A DNA stretch of 64,000 bases from Deltaproteobacteria bacterium (GTDB lineage: Bacteria; Lernaellota; Lernaellaia; JACKCT01): positions 62,001-126,000 of the forward strand of contig JAOSJX010000007.1 in assembly GCA_027493875.1 (NCBI GenBank), in the 5' to 3' direction. Under the pieces are notes generated by a model. That model was not told the origin of the DNA and did not search any database. It saw nothing but the letters and a program-made list of their open reading frames with translations. The translations under genes were made by a program, and so were the position numbers. Below are positions 47,180-57,287 of the stretch, one piece after another. Position 1 is the first letter of the stretch. Each line of letters opens with the position of its first letter.

Positions 47180-48890
47180 ATGACGGAGAAATACGTCCCC
47201 TTTTTGCAGGCGAAGCGGCGGCCGGACGCGGAGGGCTCGTTGCGCTCGGCGCCCGCGCCAACGCGGAATAGCGGCTACGTCCCGATCAAGCCGTCGGCGC
47301 CGGTTTCGTCGAATCCGTACGTCCCGCTCAAGCCTTCTTCCGGCAGACTCGCCGGCGAGCCCGAGTACCTCCCGATGGTGAAGGGGCGGGGTGGGGTGCT
47401 GCTCTCGCCGACCAAGGCGGGGAAGATCATTGATATGGAGCCCAGTGTCGATCCGACGCCGCTTCGCGACCGAATGGTCGCTGAACTTAGAGATGCCATC
47501 GCCGTGGCAAATGTCTGTGCGTACGGAGAAGGGGCGACGCGCGGCGATCCGTTTATCGTTCTGCTATGTCTTATTCGTTCGCGAGCGGTGTTTAACGCGT
47601 ACGCGGCGGATTCGATTGCTCAGCGAGACATTCGAAGCGCGACGATGATCGACGCCGATCTTCGATCGCCGAGCGTTTTTCCGGTTTGGCCTCTGTCTTG
47701 GGTCGTGAACAATCCCCAACAGATGCTCACAACGTTTCCGCATTTCCCGGAAAATTATATTGGATTTATCGGTGGCGATTGGGACGAGTGGTCCGGGGTG
47801 GAAATCACTTACGCGTCCGAAACCGAGCAACGCACTACACTGCGCATCGGTCATCCCACGACTTATGAAGGTGAAGTTCCGTTTTCTGTCCACCGGACGG
47901 TGACCGGTTCCTTCGGGCCATCAAATCAGACGCCGGAATCCGAAACGACAACCAATATGATTTACCTTTCGTTTATCCACCGGATCACGACGGGTGGGAG
48001 GCTGTTCCGGTTCATTTTCATGTGCGCCGAGGACGCGTGGAACCGCTCGAATAAATTGGGCGTGGCGAGTACGATGAACCATGTTGGACTGTCGTTGCCG
48101 TCAAGCGGATCGAAGGTGAGGATTTTTTTCGCTGAAAATCATGCTGAATGGAATCGAGATTCTGGTCGAGGAATCGCCCAGCGGCTTTGTTCATGGAATC
48201 AAGCAATTCGGTAAACCTATCCATACGTTGATTCCGGGTCTTACACGGCATGTTGATGACAACATTAAAGAATTTCGTCATCAAGAGGTTTTAAGGCACG
48301 CGGCTCGATTCGATCAGAATAACGGGATTCTGGAATACGCCTCCCGCCGGCTCGGGCAGGCGTGGAACCCAAGTTACCCCGCCTACTGGTACTCTATTGA
48401 AGGCACAGAACGTTTCTGGGGCGGGCCGCACGGCTGGTGCCAGCCATACACGCTCGATGTTTTGTTCAATGCGACCGATATTCCGGCGCCACTGCGCCTA
48501 CAATGCTTCGCACATCCAAGTGATCCGAGCGGAGATACGGACCCTATCCTCGACTTCCTTCGGGCCAATGATCGTTGGTTAGCTCCGAAAAGAGGCCTCT
48601 ATATCCCTTACGATGATCTCATCAATCGTGTCAGACCGGGTTCGTTCGTTTATATCAATAATCTTGAACACATTGCGATTTTCATCGCGTGGGAGAATTT
48701 TGAACGGAATTTCGCCACGTTTTTCGCGATCGGCGGGAATCAATGGCACGGGCGCGTCGTCATCACGCAAATGGTTGTGTTCCGCAACGCGGCGTACTGG
48801 ACTCCAGATACGGCTTTCGATAACAATCACTATTCAATCATCTGGCAGCCTCCCTTTAGAGACGGGTTTGGAATTGTTTCTCCGCGCTAA
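47180..48890 (+). CDS. Large protein with C-terminal CHAP/NlpC-like cysteine-peptidase segment (frameshifted)
   Basis: About 570 codons joined across an indel at 48123-48129 (T7). The N-terminus has tandem short repeats (GYVPIKPSAPVSSN, PYVPLKPSSGRLAGEPEYLP). A middle domain is unrecognised (FIVLLCLIRSRAVFNAYAAD, PENYIGFIGGDWDEWSGVEI). The C-terminal 240 residues contain GGPHGWCQPYTLDVLFNATD, YDDLINRVRPGSFVYINNLE and HIAIFIAWENF. This is the Cys...His arrangement of CHAP/NlpC-P60 amidase folds (a Cys at the start of a helix, then a GSFVYI-x-HIAIFI strand pair). The peptidase call is tentative. Base composition is clearly more AT-rich than in the flanks. Confidence 0.6.
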
Positions 48891-49589
48891 AAAATATTTC
48901 CCTGTGATTCTTACGGGACTCGTGGGCGCCTTGATATTCCGCACGGCGAGCGCGGCATCGACGGCGAAAAAATACGGCGGAGGACGCGGAGGGATTTTAC
49001 GGGGAAAGCTTTACCAACTACATTCCGAACGACTGGGAAGTTATCGATAACTATCCCGGCGGCGGTTCGTTGTGGTTTGTCGAGGATGATTGGTTCGTTG
49101 ATTGCCAGGAAATCGACGGAGATCAGACTTGTTTGACTGTTTCAGCGGCCGACGGCCAAGGGCCATGAAATGGCCGATACCACGCTTATCAGCCCTTTTA
49201 TTGATTGCGATTTCTGCGAGATCGATTGGATGCTTTATGCCGAATTTCCCGTCACGCTCGATTCCGCAACTGGTACGGCGAAGCTGGAATTATTGTATTT
49301 TGATGCATACGACGGTTGGCGTGTCGCACGAACCCTTGATTCGGATATGTTTACGCAATTTGACATAGCTACCGCTTCCACTCGTTACAATGGTGTTCCG
49401 TTTCGCTTTGCGTTGCGATTTTTCAACGCCATCGAGAACGCAGGCTCGGTCGCCATCGATTACGTCGGGATCGGTGCTTACGAACCAGACGAATACGAGC
49501 CGGACGACGATCTTGATGCCGACGATGATGATCTCGGCGACGACGATGACGACAACGACGACGACAATGCGTCGTGCTGTGGGTATTGA
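48868..49589 (+). CDS. Secreted jelly-roll protein with Asp-rich tail ending SCCGY (frameshifted)
   Basis: TTG start 48868 gives a basic signal peptide (LELFLRAKKYFPVILTGLVG followed by ALIFRTASA). After an indel near 48988, NYIPNDWEVIDNYPGGGSLW, FVEDDWFVDCQEIDGDQTCL and, after another near 49160, MADTTLISPFIDCDFCEIDW follow. The pattern (opening phrase, Trp-rich strand, AD-x-LISPxID) matches the jelly-roll domain of the S8 protease at 39846. The C-terminus is 30 residues of Asp/Glu with few others, ending NASCCGY. Presumably it is a surface-retained binding protein. It overlaps the previous gene by 23 bases. Confidence 0.72.
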
Positions 49590-49705
49590 TCGGGGCCGAT
49601 GAGTTAGCCGACCGCGGCGTTGGCCGGTCGAAGCGGGCACCGGATAACCAGATAACGGTATAACCGGGCTGTCAAAGAACGCCCGCCGGCGGACGGCGTC
49701 ACGCG

Positions 49706-51215
49706 TCAGATCCCGTAAAGCGTTCCGAACTTCTCCGCGACGTACGCCATGAAATCGTCCGCCGAGGGCGGCTTGCCGGTCACGTGCGCGATGAGGTCGT
49801 TCGGCAGGTACAGCCGCCCGACGCGGTGCACTTTTTCGCGCAGCCATTCAAGCAGCGGCGCGAATTCGCCGCGGACGAATCCGTCTTCGACGCCGGGAAT
49901 GTCGCGTTTGCACTGGGCGAAGAGCTGCGCGCCGTTGAGGCTGCCGAGCGCGTAGCTCGGAAAATACCCGACCATGCCGAAAGACCAGTGCACGTCCTGC
50001 AGGCAGCCGTCCGCATCGTCCGGCGGCGTGATGCCGAGGTATTGCTCCATCTTCTTGTTCCACGCCGCGGGCAGGTCGGCGACCGCGAGATCGCCGGCCA
50101 TCAGCTCGCGCTCCAGCTCGAAACGCAGCACGATGTGCAGGCCGTAGGTCACTTCGTCCGCCTCGACGCGGATGAGCGAGGGCTCGACGCGGTTGACGGC
50201 GGCGTAGACCTCGCCCACCGACACACCGTTCAGTTGCTCCGGATACGCCGCGCGCAGCCGCGGCTCGAAGAAAGTCAGAAATCCCTTCGACCGGCCGACG
50301 ATGTTTTCCCACAGGCGCGATTGCGACTCGTGGATCGACATCGAGCACGACGAGCCGAGCGGCGCGCCGGCGTGATCCTCCGACAGCCCCTGCTCGTAGA
50401 GGCCGTGCCCGGCTTCGTGGACGACGCCGTAGAGCGACGCGAAGGGCTGATCCTCGAAGTAGCGCGTCGTCAGACGCACGTCGCCGCCTGTCCCGCTGCA
50501 AAAGGGATGCGCGCTGATATCGAGACGGCCGGCGTCGGTGTCGAATCCGATCGCCGCCATGGCCTCGCGCGCGACCCGTTTTTGAGCCTCGATCGGGTAG
50601 GTGCGCGTGAGGAAATCGGTGCGTGGTTTGAACGGCGCATCGGCGATTTTCTGCACCCACGGCACGAGCTTTTCGCGCAGGCCGCCGAGCACCTCGCCCG
50701 TCGAGCGCGCGGTCGCGCCGGGCTCGTATTCGTCGAGCAGCGCGTCGTAGGGCGTTTCGGGATAGCCCCAATGGTCCGCGATCTGCCGCTTGAGTTTGAA
50801 GATTTTTTCAAGCCACGGGAGAAAGAGCCCGAAATCTTTTTTGCTTGCGCGCCTTGATCCATTCGTCGTGCGCGAGAGAACAAGTGCGCGTCTCTTCCTC
50901 AACCAGCTCGGCGGGCAGTTTCGTCAGCCGGTCGTAGCTTCGCTTCGTCTCGCGCAGCGTCGCCCGCGCGGGCGAGTCGAGATCGCTTTCCGCGTCGGCG
51001 AGCCTGGCGATCCACTCGCCTCGTCTCGCGTCGGTCTGCCGCCGGTGAACGATCCCGGACATGAGCGCCAACTGCCGCGCCTTGGCCTGCAGGCCTTTCG
51101 GCGGCATGAAGGTTTCCTGGTCCCAGGAAAGCAGCCCGGCGATGTTGCCGAGATCCGAAATTTCCTTGGTATCCGCGACGAGCGCGTCGTATGTCTTTTG
51201 GAGATCCCCGTTCAT
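49706..51215 (-). CDS. Carboxypeptidase Taq-type (M32) metallopeptidase, frameshifted near 50840
   Basis: About 503 codons. MNGDLQKTYDALVADTKEIS and LLSWDQETFMPPKGLQAKAR form the M32 N-terminal helices. The catalytic domain has YGVVHEAGHGLYEQGLSEDH (HExxH zinc site), GSSCSMSIHESQSRLWENIV (Glu ligand region), VEADEVTYGLHIVLRFELER and LQDVHWSFGMVGYFPSYALG. The indel lies at a T6 run near 50840. It removes C-terminal residues from peptides in the cytoplasm. ATG 51215 follows a GGGGGAAA site. Length matches the family (about 500). Confidence 0.93.
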
Positions 51216-51435
51216 GATATTTCCCCCGCGCGTGGATCGGCGCCTCCTTTTACCATCGGGGCCGGAGGGCGCCAAGGGGGCGGTGGAAGGATGAGGGATG
51301 AAGGAGGAGGGATAAATAGGACGAGGCGGTGAAGACCGCGGCGTGATGAGCATCGGAAAGCCGCTTTGACGGGCGAACCCGCCGTGGCGTATTCTGATCC
51401 TTCACGCCGCTCCGGCAAAGGAAGAGGAAAGATCG

Positions 51436-51966
51436 ATGAAAAAATCCTCGACGTTTTTGTTGATCCTCGCGATCGCACTTTTCGCGTTGTCGTTCGCCTG
51501 CGGCGACGACGATGACGACGACGCGAAGATCACGAACGACGATCCGGGCTCGTCGGCGGCCGGTGGGGACGATGACGGCGGCGATGACGATGATACGAGC
51601 GACGATGATGACACCGCCGACGATGACGATAATGACGATGACGACGGCGACGACGACGACGACGATGAAACGGACGATGACGACGACACCGAGGAAGCGA
51701 TCACGGACGTCAGCATCGAGAATATGTCCATGAATCCCGATCCGGTCACGATCGGCCAGGGCGGGACGGTCCGGTGGACGAATAACGACAGCGTCCCGCA
51801 TTCGACCACCAGCGGCCAGCCGGACAACCCGGACGGCCTATGGGATTCCGGCCTTCTCGACCCGGGCGACACGTATTCCAGAACGTTCGATTCGGCCGGG
51901 ACCTACATCTATTACTGCAAAGCGCACCCGACCACGATGAACGGCTACGTGGTCAACGTGCAGTAA
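51436..51966 (+). CDS. Asp-rich cupredoxin lipoprotein 1
   Basis: An intact 176-residue protein. The lipoprotein signal has a lipobox ending at Cys22 (FALSFACGDD). Residues 23-88 are almost entirely Asp with some Gly/Thr, followed by a plastocyanin-like domain: VSIENMSMNPDPVTIGQGG, TVRWTNNDSVPHSTTSG (copper His 122), WDSGLLDPGDTYSRTFDSAG and TYIYYCKAHPTTMNGYVVNV (Cys161, His164, Met168). This is a complete type-1 copper site. The protein would be an envelope-anchored electron carrier on an acidic tether. It is the first of four intact homologues in a forward-strand run. Confidence 0.9.
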   Translation: MKKSSTFLLILAIALFALSFACGDDDDDDAKITNDDPGSSAAGGDDDGGDDDDTSDDDDTADDDDNDDDDGDDDDDDETDDDDDTEEAITDVSIENMSMNPDPVTIGQGGTVRWTNNDSVPHSTTSGQPDNPDGLWDSGLLDPGDTYSRTFDSAGTYIYYCKAHPTTMNGYVVNVQ

Positions 51967-52050
51967 CATTTCCTGCGCTTTGTCATAACACGCGGTCCGG
52001 CGCGGGCGTACAGTTTTTCGCCTGAACGATATTCACCCGGGAGAAAAACC

Positions 52051-52515
52051 ATGCGCCGTTTCGCCTTTTCCGCATTTCTCGCTCTCTTATCTGTTTTCGT
52101 TTTATCGGCCGCGATGACGGTCACCGCCTGCGGCGACGACGATGATGACGACGACAGCACCTACGGGGACGACGACGCGGCCGACGATGACGCGTCGGGA
52201 GATGACGACGCCGATGATGACGACGCCGGAGACGACGACGCCGACGTCGTCGATGTTTCCATCGAGGACATGACGATGAATCCGGACCCGGTGACGATCG
52301 CCGCCGGCCAAACGGTGCGTTGGACGAACAACGACAGCGTGCCGCACACGACGACCAGCGGCGAGCCGGACGCCGAGGACGGCCTGTGGGATTCGGGGAC
52401 GCTGGACACCGGCGACTCGTTCTCGCACACGTTCGACGAGGCCGGCACGTTCATTTACTTCTGCGCCGTTCACCCGGACACGATGACGGGATACGAAGTG
52501 ATCGTGGAGGAGTAA
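52051..52515 (+). CDS. Asp-rich cupredoxin lipoprotein 2
   Basis: 154 residues. Signal and lipobox end at SAAMTVTAC-GDDDD. An Asp-rich linker of about 40 residues leads to the cupredoxin: VSIEDMTMNPDPVTIAAGQT, VRWTNNDSVPHTTTSG (His), DSFSHTFDEAGTFIYFCAVH (Cys, His) and PDTMTGYEVIVEE (Met). The type-1 copper ligands are complete. It lies 84 bases after copy 1. Domain sequences are close enough to suggest duplication, whereas the linkers differ in length and register. Confidence 0.9.
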   Translation: MRRFAFSAFLALLSVFVLSAAMTVTACGDDDDDDDSTYGDDDAADDDASGDDDADDDDAGDDDADVVDVSIEDMTMNPDPVTIAAGQTVRWTNNDSVPHTTTSGEPDAEDGLWDSGTLDTGDSFSHTFDEAGTFIYFCAVHPDTMTGYEVIVEE

Positions 52516-52581
52516 CCGCCTCCGTGATCACGTGTTGACGCGTTCACTCGGTTTACAAGAGCTACCCGTGGGAGGAGATCG

Positions 52582-53240
52582 ATGATCAGGTCCTTAAAAG
52601 TGGAAGCCGCTCGACGTTCGCCCGTTCCATTCTCTGGATCGTGCTGCTGGCGGCCGTCGCCGGCATGGCCGGAATGCTCGTCGTGGCGTGCGGCGGCGAC
52701 GATGATGACGATGACAACGATGACGCCGGCGACGACGATTCCGGCGCGGCGGACGACGATGCGACGGACGACGATGCCGATGATGACATGGATGATGACG
52801 CCGATGACGATATGGACGATGACGCGGATGACGACGCGGACGACGACATGGACGACGACATGGATGACGACGCGGATGACGACATGGACGACGATGCCGA
52901 TGATGACGTGGACGACGACGATGACGATACCGGCGACGACGACGATGACGACACGTCGGGCGGAAGCATCGCTGACGTCTCCATCGCATCCAGCACGATG
53001 AACCCCGATCCGGTCAACATCAGCGTCGGCGACACGGTGCGCTGGACGAACAACGACGGCGTCCCGCACACCACCACCAGCGGATCGCCGGGAAACCCTG
53101 ACGGCGAGTGGGATTCCGGGACGCTCGGCAACGGCGACTCGTACTCGCACACGTTTACGGTCGCCGGCACCTACACCTACTACTGCAAGATCCACGGCGT
53201 CGCGATGTCCGGCTACGAGGTGATCGTCAGCGCGGACTAG
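52582..53240 (+). CDS. Asp-rich cupredoxin lipoprotein 3 (indel near 52610)
   Basis: About 219 codons. MIRSLKVEA, then in another frame ARSILWIVLLAAVAGMAGML and VVAC-GGDDDDDD (lipobox), give a signal that is split by an indel near 52610. The Asp linker is the longest of the family (about 85 residues, with Met-Asp and Ala-Asp repeats). The cupredoxin domain has VRWTNNDGVPHTTTSG, SYSHTFTVAGTYTYYCKIHG and VAMSGYEVIVSAD, with His, Cys, His and Met ligands kept. The gene is followed by a strong terminator at 53260. Confidence 0.85.
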
Positions 53241-53569
53241 ACGACGGGGAACGGCAACAAAAAAAAAGGCGGCCCGCGCCGCCTTTTTTTTATTCGCGCG
53301 GGCCGGACCGCGCGCGGTCGACCGCCGGACACCGCGCGTTCGTGAGCGTTCTTTGTAACAACGCTCCGGCTTCCCGACGGTTTCGCCCTCATTTGACCGG
53401 CTCGACGGAGCCCTCGCTTCCGCGGCCAACCCGCCGATTCTCCACCGGCTTTCGAGCCGCGCGGCCCGGCCGTTGCAAGCCAGCCCACTGACCTTCGTCA
53501 TACGGTCCGGTTTCCCGACCCCGATACGCTTGGTACTCGAAACGTTGAGTCCAGAAACGGAGGTCCGAC
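53241..53569. other. Intergenic region after cupredoxin 3
   Basis: It contains the terminator at 53260-53292. Beyond that I see no gene or clear motif. Confidence 0.5.
53260..53292. terminator. Bidirectional rho-independent terminator
   Basis: An A-run, then GGCGGC...GCCGCC and a run of at least eight T. The A and T tracts on both sides allow function on either strand. It ends the cupredoxin 1-3 cluster. Confidence 0.85.
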
Positions 53570-53875
53570 ATGAACATGAACAGGTTTACGAAAATCGGGG
53601 CAGCGCGCGCCGGCAACGGCTCGCTCTTCTGGATGCTGGCCGTGCTTTTGGCGTCGGTGTGCCTTTTCCTTATGGCCCAGACGGCCTGCGTCGGCCAACC
53701 GGACGACGAGGCGGCGGACGACACCGCGGGGAACAACGACATCCGTCTCGATTTCGGTGCGGACAACGACGCTCCGGACTCGAATGGTGACGTGGTGATC
53801 CCGACGACGACGATGCCGCCGACGACACAGTCGGAACCGGAAACCGTCAAACCCGGGACGACGAACGAGAAATGA
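53570..53875 (+). CDS. Degenerate cupredoxin-lipoprotein relative lacking the copper domain
   Basis: 101 residues. The N-terminal part (MNMNRFTKIGAARAGNGSLF, WMLAVLLASVCLFLMAQTAC) matches the signal peptide and lipobox of copy 4 (MSRFTKSKTASGADTRGFW...HTAC). After the Cys comes a short acidic stretch (VGQPDDEAADDTAGNNDIRL), then a Thr/Pro-rich end with no cupredoxin. It is probably a truncated paralogue, or a gene that kept only the anchor. Confidence 0.6.
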   Translation: MNMNRFTKIGAARAGNGSLFWMLAVLLASVCLFLMAQTACVGQPDDEAADDTAGNNDIRLDFGADNDAPDSNGDVVIPTTTMPPTTQSEPETVKPGTTNEK

Positions 53876-54223
53876 CGACACGACCCGGTAAACGCCAAAC
53901 CATGGAGGTGCGAGGCGGACGACCGAGCCGCAACGGCTCCCGCCTCGTGCCTCGACATCGGCCGCGGCCGAAACCCAAGCCCGTCATGTTTGTTGGCTCC
54001 CAACGTAAGCAGGCATGCGATAACGCGCACTCTCTTTGCCGAACCAGGCCTGATAAAAATAAGGGGTATTCAGTAACTCGTCGATTTGACAACGTTATTT
54101 TCGTTGCCTGGCGCCCGGCTTTCGGTTGGCGAGCCGGCTTACTGAGCTTTGTCATAGGAACCGCGCTCGGCGCGGCTCTACCCTGAAGCCAATTGAAATT
54201 TCATTTTGACTTGGAGGTTGCAG
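53876..54223. other. Intergenic region before cupredoxin 4
   Basis: About 350 bases with no supported gene. A TTGGAGG ribosome site lies at its 3' end, immediately before the cupredoxin 4 start. Confidence 0.5.
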
Positions 54224-54805
54224 ATGAGCAGGTTCACGAAAAGCAAAACGGCAAGCGGAGCCGATACCCGAGGTTTTTGGATGGTGATGGCTTTGCTTGC
54301 GGCGCTCTGCGCTCTGGCCGTCACGCACACGGCGTGCGGCGGCGACGACGACGACGATGACGACAACGATGACGCGTCGGACGACGATGCGGCCGACGAC
54401 GACATGGACGACGACGATGACGCCGATGACGACGTCGACGACGATGCGGACGATGACGCCGATGACGACGTCGACGACGATGCGGACGATGACGCCGACG
54501 ATGATGATGACGATGACGATACCGCCGGCCCGCAGACGGTCGATGTGTCGATCGTCGGGATGACGATGGTCCCCGACCCGGTCACGATCGCGGTCGGCGA
54601 TACGGTCCGCTGGACGAACAACGATCTCGTGGGCCACACCACGACGAGCGGCTCGCCCGGCGCGCCGGACGGGACGTGGGATTCGGGAAACCTCTCCAAC
54701 GGGGACGACTTCGAATTTCTGTTCGAGGCGGCCGGGACCTACACCTACTACTGCAAAAATCACTCGGGGACGATGAACGGTTACCAGATCATCGTGACGG
54801 AATAA
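54224..54805 (+). CDS. Asp-rich cupredoxin lipoprotein 4
   Basis: About 193 residues from ATG 54224, chosen for the GGAGG site eight bases upstream. Signal and lipobox: FWMVMALLAALCALAVTHTA-C. An Asp/Ala linker of about 60 residues has a repeated DDDVDDDADDDA unit. The cupredoxin reads VDVSIVGMTMVPDPVTIAVG, TVRWTNNDLVGHTTTSG (His), DFEFLFEAAGTYTYYCKNHS (Cys, His) and GTMNGYQIIVTE (Met). It is followed by its own terminator at 54843. Confidence 0.9.
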   Translation: MSRFTKSKTASGADTRGFWMVMALLAALCALAVTHTACGGDDDDDDDNDDASDDDAADDDMDDDDDADDDVDDDADDDADDDVDDDADDDADDDDDDDDTAGPQTVDVSIVGMTMVPDPVTIAVGDTVRWTNNDLVGHTTTSGSPGAPDGTWDSGNLSNGDDFEFLFEAAGTYTYYCKNHSGTMNGYQIIVTE

Positions 54806-54842
54806 CGCGCGAGCGTTAAACCGGCGGTCCCCCGAAACCACA

Positions 54843-54871
54843 AAGGGGCGGCGCAGGCCGCCCCTTTTTTT
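54843..54871 (+). terminator. Rho-independent terminator after cupredoxin 4
   Basis: Stem AAGGGGCGGC/GCCGCCCCTT with a GCAG loop, continued by T residues. It lies 38 bases after the stop and just before the convergent helicase gene. Confidence 0.85.
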
Positions 54872-54877
54872 GGTGTT

Positions 54878-57179
54878 CTACGCGGGAAGAATCGGCGACG
54901 GTTTTCCGAGCGAGATCACCCAAAGCTGGTGGATGGCGCGCGTGGCCGCGACGTGCAGCATGCGCCGTGATTCCGGCGTGTCGGGATAGCTGCCGGGCTC
55001 GGCGTCCGGAAGGACGACGTAGTCGAACTCCAGCCCCTTCACCTGCGCGACGCACGTGACGTCGACGCCGGGCTGAAAGCTGAATTCACCGTCGAGCACG
55101 AGGCGCGTGTTCGGCAGGCGGGAGAGCGACGCGAAAACGCGCCGCGCGACGCGCGGGCGGCGGGCGATGACGGCGACGCTCGCGCGCGGTTCGCGCCGGA
55201 AAAGCGCCGCCAGCGCCTCGGTCAGAAACACCGCGGCGTGGCCCTCGTTCGGAAACAGCGATTGCGCGACGGGCACGCCGTCGCGCACCGCCACCGGCGC
55301 CTCCGCCGGCGCGATCGGCCCCAGCACGCGGTGCGCGTATTCCGCGATGGGGCGCGGCGAGCGGTAGGTCGTTTTCAAATGCGCCGACGACACGCGTTTC
55401 ACGCCCAGCAAATCGAGCGCATCCTCCCAACTCTTAAACGACGCGGACGGGTCGATCTGCTGCGCGGCGTCGCCGGCGATCGTGACGCTGGCCGTGCTGC
55501 GCAGCGATTCGCCGAGCACGCGCAGCTCCACCGGCGCCAGATCCTGCGCCTCGTCCACCACCATGTGCGCGTACGTGTGCATGCGGCCGTGCGGCGTTTT
55601 GATTTTGCCGGTCTTCAAGCGCACGAGTTCGAGCAGCACGGCGAAGTCTTCCACGTCGATGGTGCCGGCGATTTCCTCCGGCGTCCCTTCGTCGAGGGAA
55701 CGTCCGTCGACCGCGGTGAGACGGTCGGGATCGAACCCGTGCATCCGCGATTCGGTCGGCTCGTCGAATTGAAGGCGCGCATGTTCGAGCACTTCGTCCA
55801 CCATCCCGGCGGTCAGCTCCCGTTCGAGGCCAGAACGACTTCGTCCAGCAGCGCGCGGTCGGAGAAGAGCTCAATGCGGTCCGCGGAGGCGTCGAACAGA
55901 AGTTCCTTTTCCTCGGTGACGGCCTCGCGCGCGTCGCGAAACGCCTGCGCCGCCTCCGGATGAAGAATCGGATTGGGGCGGCGCGCGGCGAGGTTTTTCT
56001 CAAGCGTCTCCAGTCGCGCGAGCAACGGTTTTTTCTTGTCGCCGGCGAACGCCTCGACGAGGTCGCGATGATCCGACAACCGGCGGCGGAGCCGGCCCAC
56101 GACCTCCGCCTCGCGGCGGCGATGCACTTCCGGGAGCACGGTCAGCAGCGCGGGATGGCGCTTGAACCGCGACACGCGGGGCGGCGTCGTTTCGCAAACG
56201 CGTTTGGGCACCGCGCGCAACAGCATGCGGGCCTGCGTCTTGATCCAGTCGTCGAACGTCGTCACGCGGACGGCTTTCATGCCGAGGCCTTCGAGAAGGC
56301 GTTTGGAGAGACGGACGAGGCCGACGGCGGGCACAACGACGATCATCCGCGTCGGGCGGTAGCGTTCCTTGTCGCGGTACGCCAGTTGCGCGAGACGGTG
56401 CAGCGCGACGGTGGTTTTGCCCGAGCCCGCGCCGCCGAGCACGAGAAGCGGCACGCGGTCGTCGGCTTCGAGCAGCGCGTATTGCTCGCGGTCGAGCAGC
56501 GCGGAGACGTCCGGAACGCGCTTGCCGCCGTGCCCCGTGCCGAGCACGAGGCCGCGCACCGCCTGCCCCTGCCCGCCTTCCAGCGTCGGCGCGCGCTCCG
56601 GCTCGTCCTCCATCCACTCGCCGTTGTCGCGGGCGAAGCAGCGTTCCGGCGTTTGCACGCGGACGAGGTCGCCGCCGTCGATCGTCAGCACGCGGCGTAA
56701 TTCGACCACGCCCTCCGTGACGCCGCCGGGAAACTCCTCCTCGTAGTCCTCGCCCTCGCCGTAGGTGTAGAAGATGCGCGAGACGGGCGCGTGGCGCCAG
56801 TCGATGATGGTGATGCCGCTGTCCGCGTCGATGAAGGTCCGGTAGCCGAGCAGGATTTCCTTGACGCGCCCACCCTCCCGCAAACGCATGCGCGCGAAAT
56901 ACGGCGAGCGCGGATCGGGCAGCGCCGTGTCCGACGACCAGCCGGCGAGCGCCTGATGCGTGTGAAGCTGTTCCAGCAGCGAGGGAAGATCGGACTCCGC
57001 GGCGCGGGCGGCCTCGTCGCGCAATTCGCGCAGCCGGCCGTGAACCTGTTCCATGTCGGGGGCGGCGGCGCGCCCCCCGCCGCGGCCAGCGCCCTGCGGA
57101 CGCGCGCGAGAAGCTCCTCTTCCTCGCGGATGACGGCCCGGTCCTCGCCGGATAATTTTTCGACCATCGCCCCGGACAT
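54878..57179 (-). CDS. HelD-like UvrD/Rep-family helicase (frameshifted)
   Basis: About 767 codons. The N-terminal helical region (SGEDRAVIREEEELLARVRR) and SPYFARMRLREGG, then ITIIDWRHAPVSRIFYTYGE are HelD hallmarks (the DWRxP segment). LLVLGGAGSGKTTVALHRLA is the Walker A motif, MVVDEAQDLAPVELRVLGES Walker B, LKTTYRSPRPIAEYAHRVLG a later motif and VAQVKGLEFDYVVLPDAEPG motif V. Indels lie at the C6 run near 57070 and near 55830. HelD clears stalled RNA polymerase in Gram-positive bacteria; the role in this lineage is inferred. ATG 57179 follows a GGTGGGAG site. Confidence 0.82.
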
Positions 57180-57287
57180 GGCTCCCACCGATCGGACGCG
57201 AAAAAAACCGCGTTTCGCGGCCCGCGAAAAGGAGTCAGTTTATCGGGGGGCATCAGAGGGGCAAGAGTGCACCGCATTCTCGATGCC

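Noticed and set aside
46113-49589. Prophage remnant
   Set aside because: Only a beta-helix and a peptidase-like protein; no integrase, capsid, terminase or tail genes were recognised.
52700-52950. Regular GAC/GAT repeats that could be mistaken for a CRISPR or VNTR array
   Set aside because: There are no unique spacers; the pattern is a coding low-complexity tract in frame with a lipoprotein.
51490-54530. Long reverse-strand open frames rich in Val/Ile opposite the Asp tracts
   Set aside because: They are the antisense of GAC/GAT repeats and have no start site, domain or codon pattern of a real gene.
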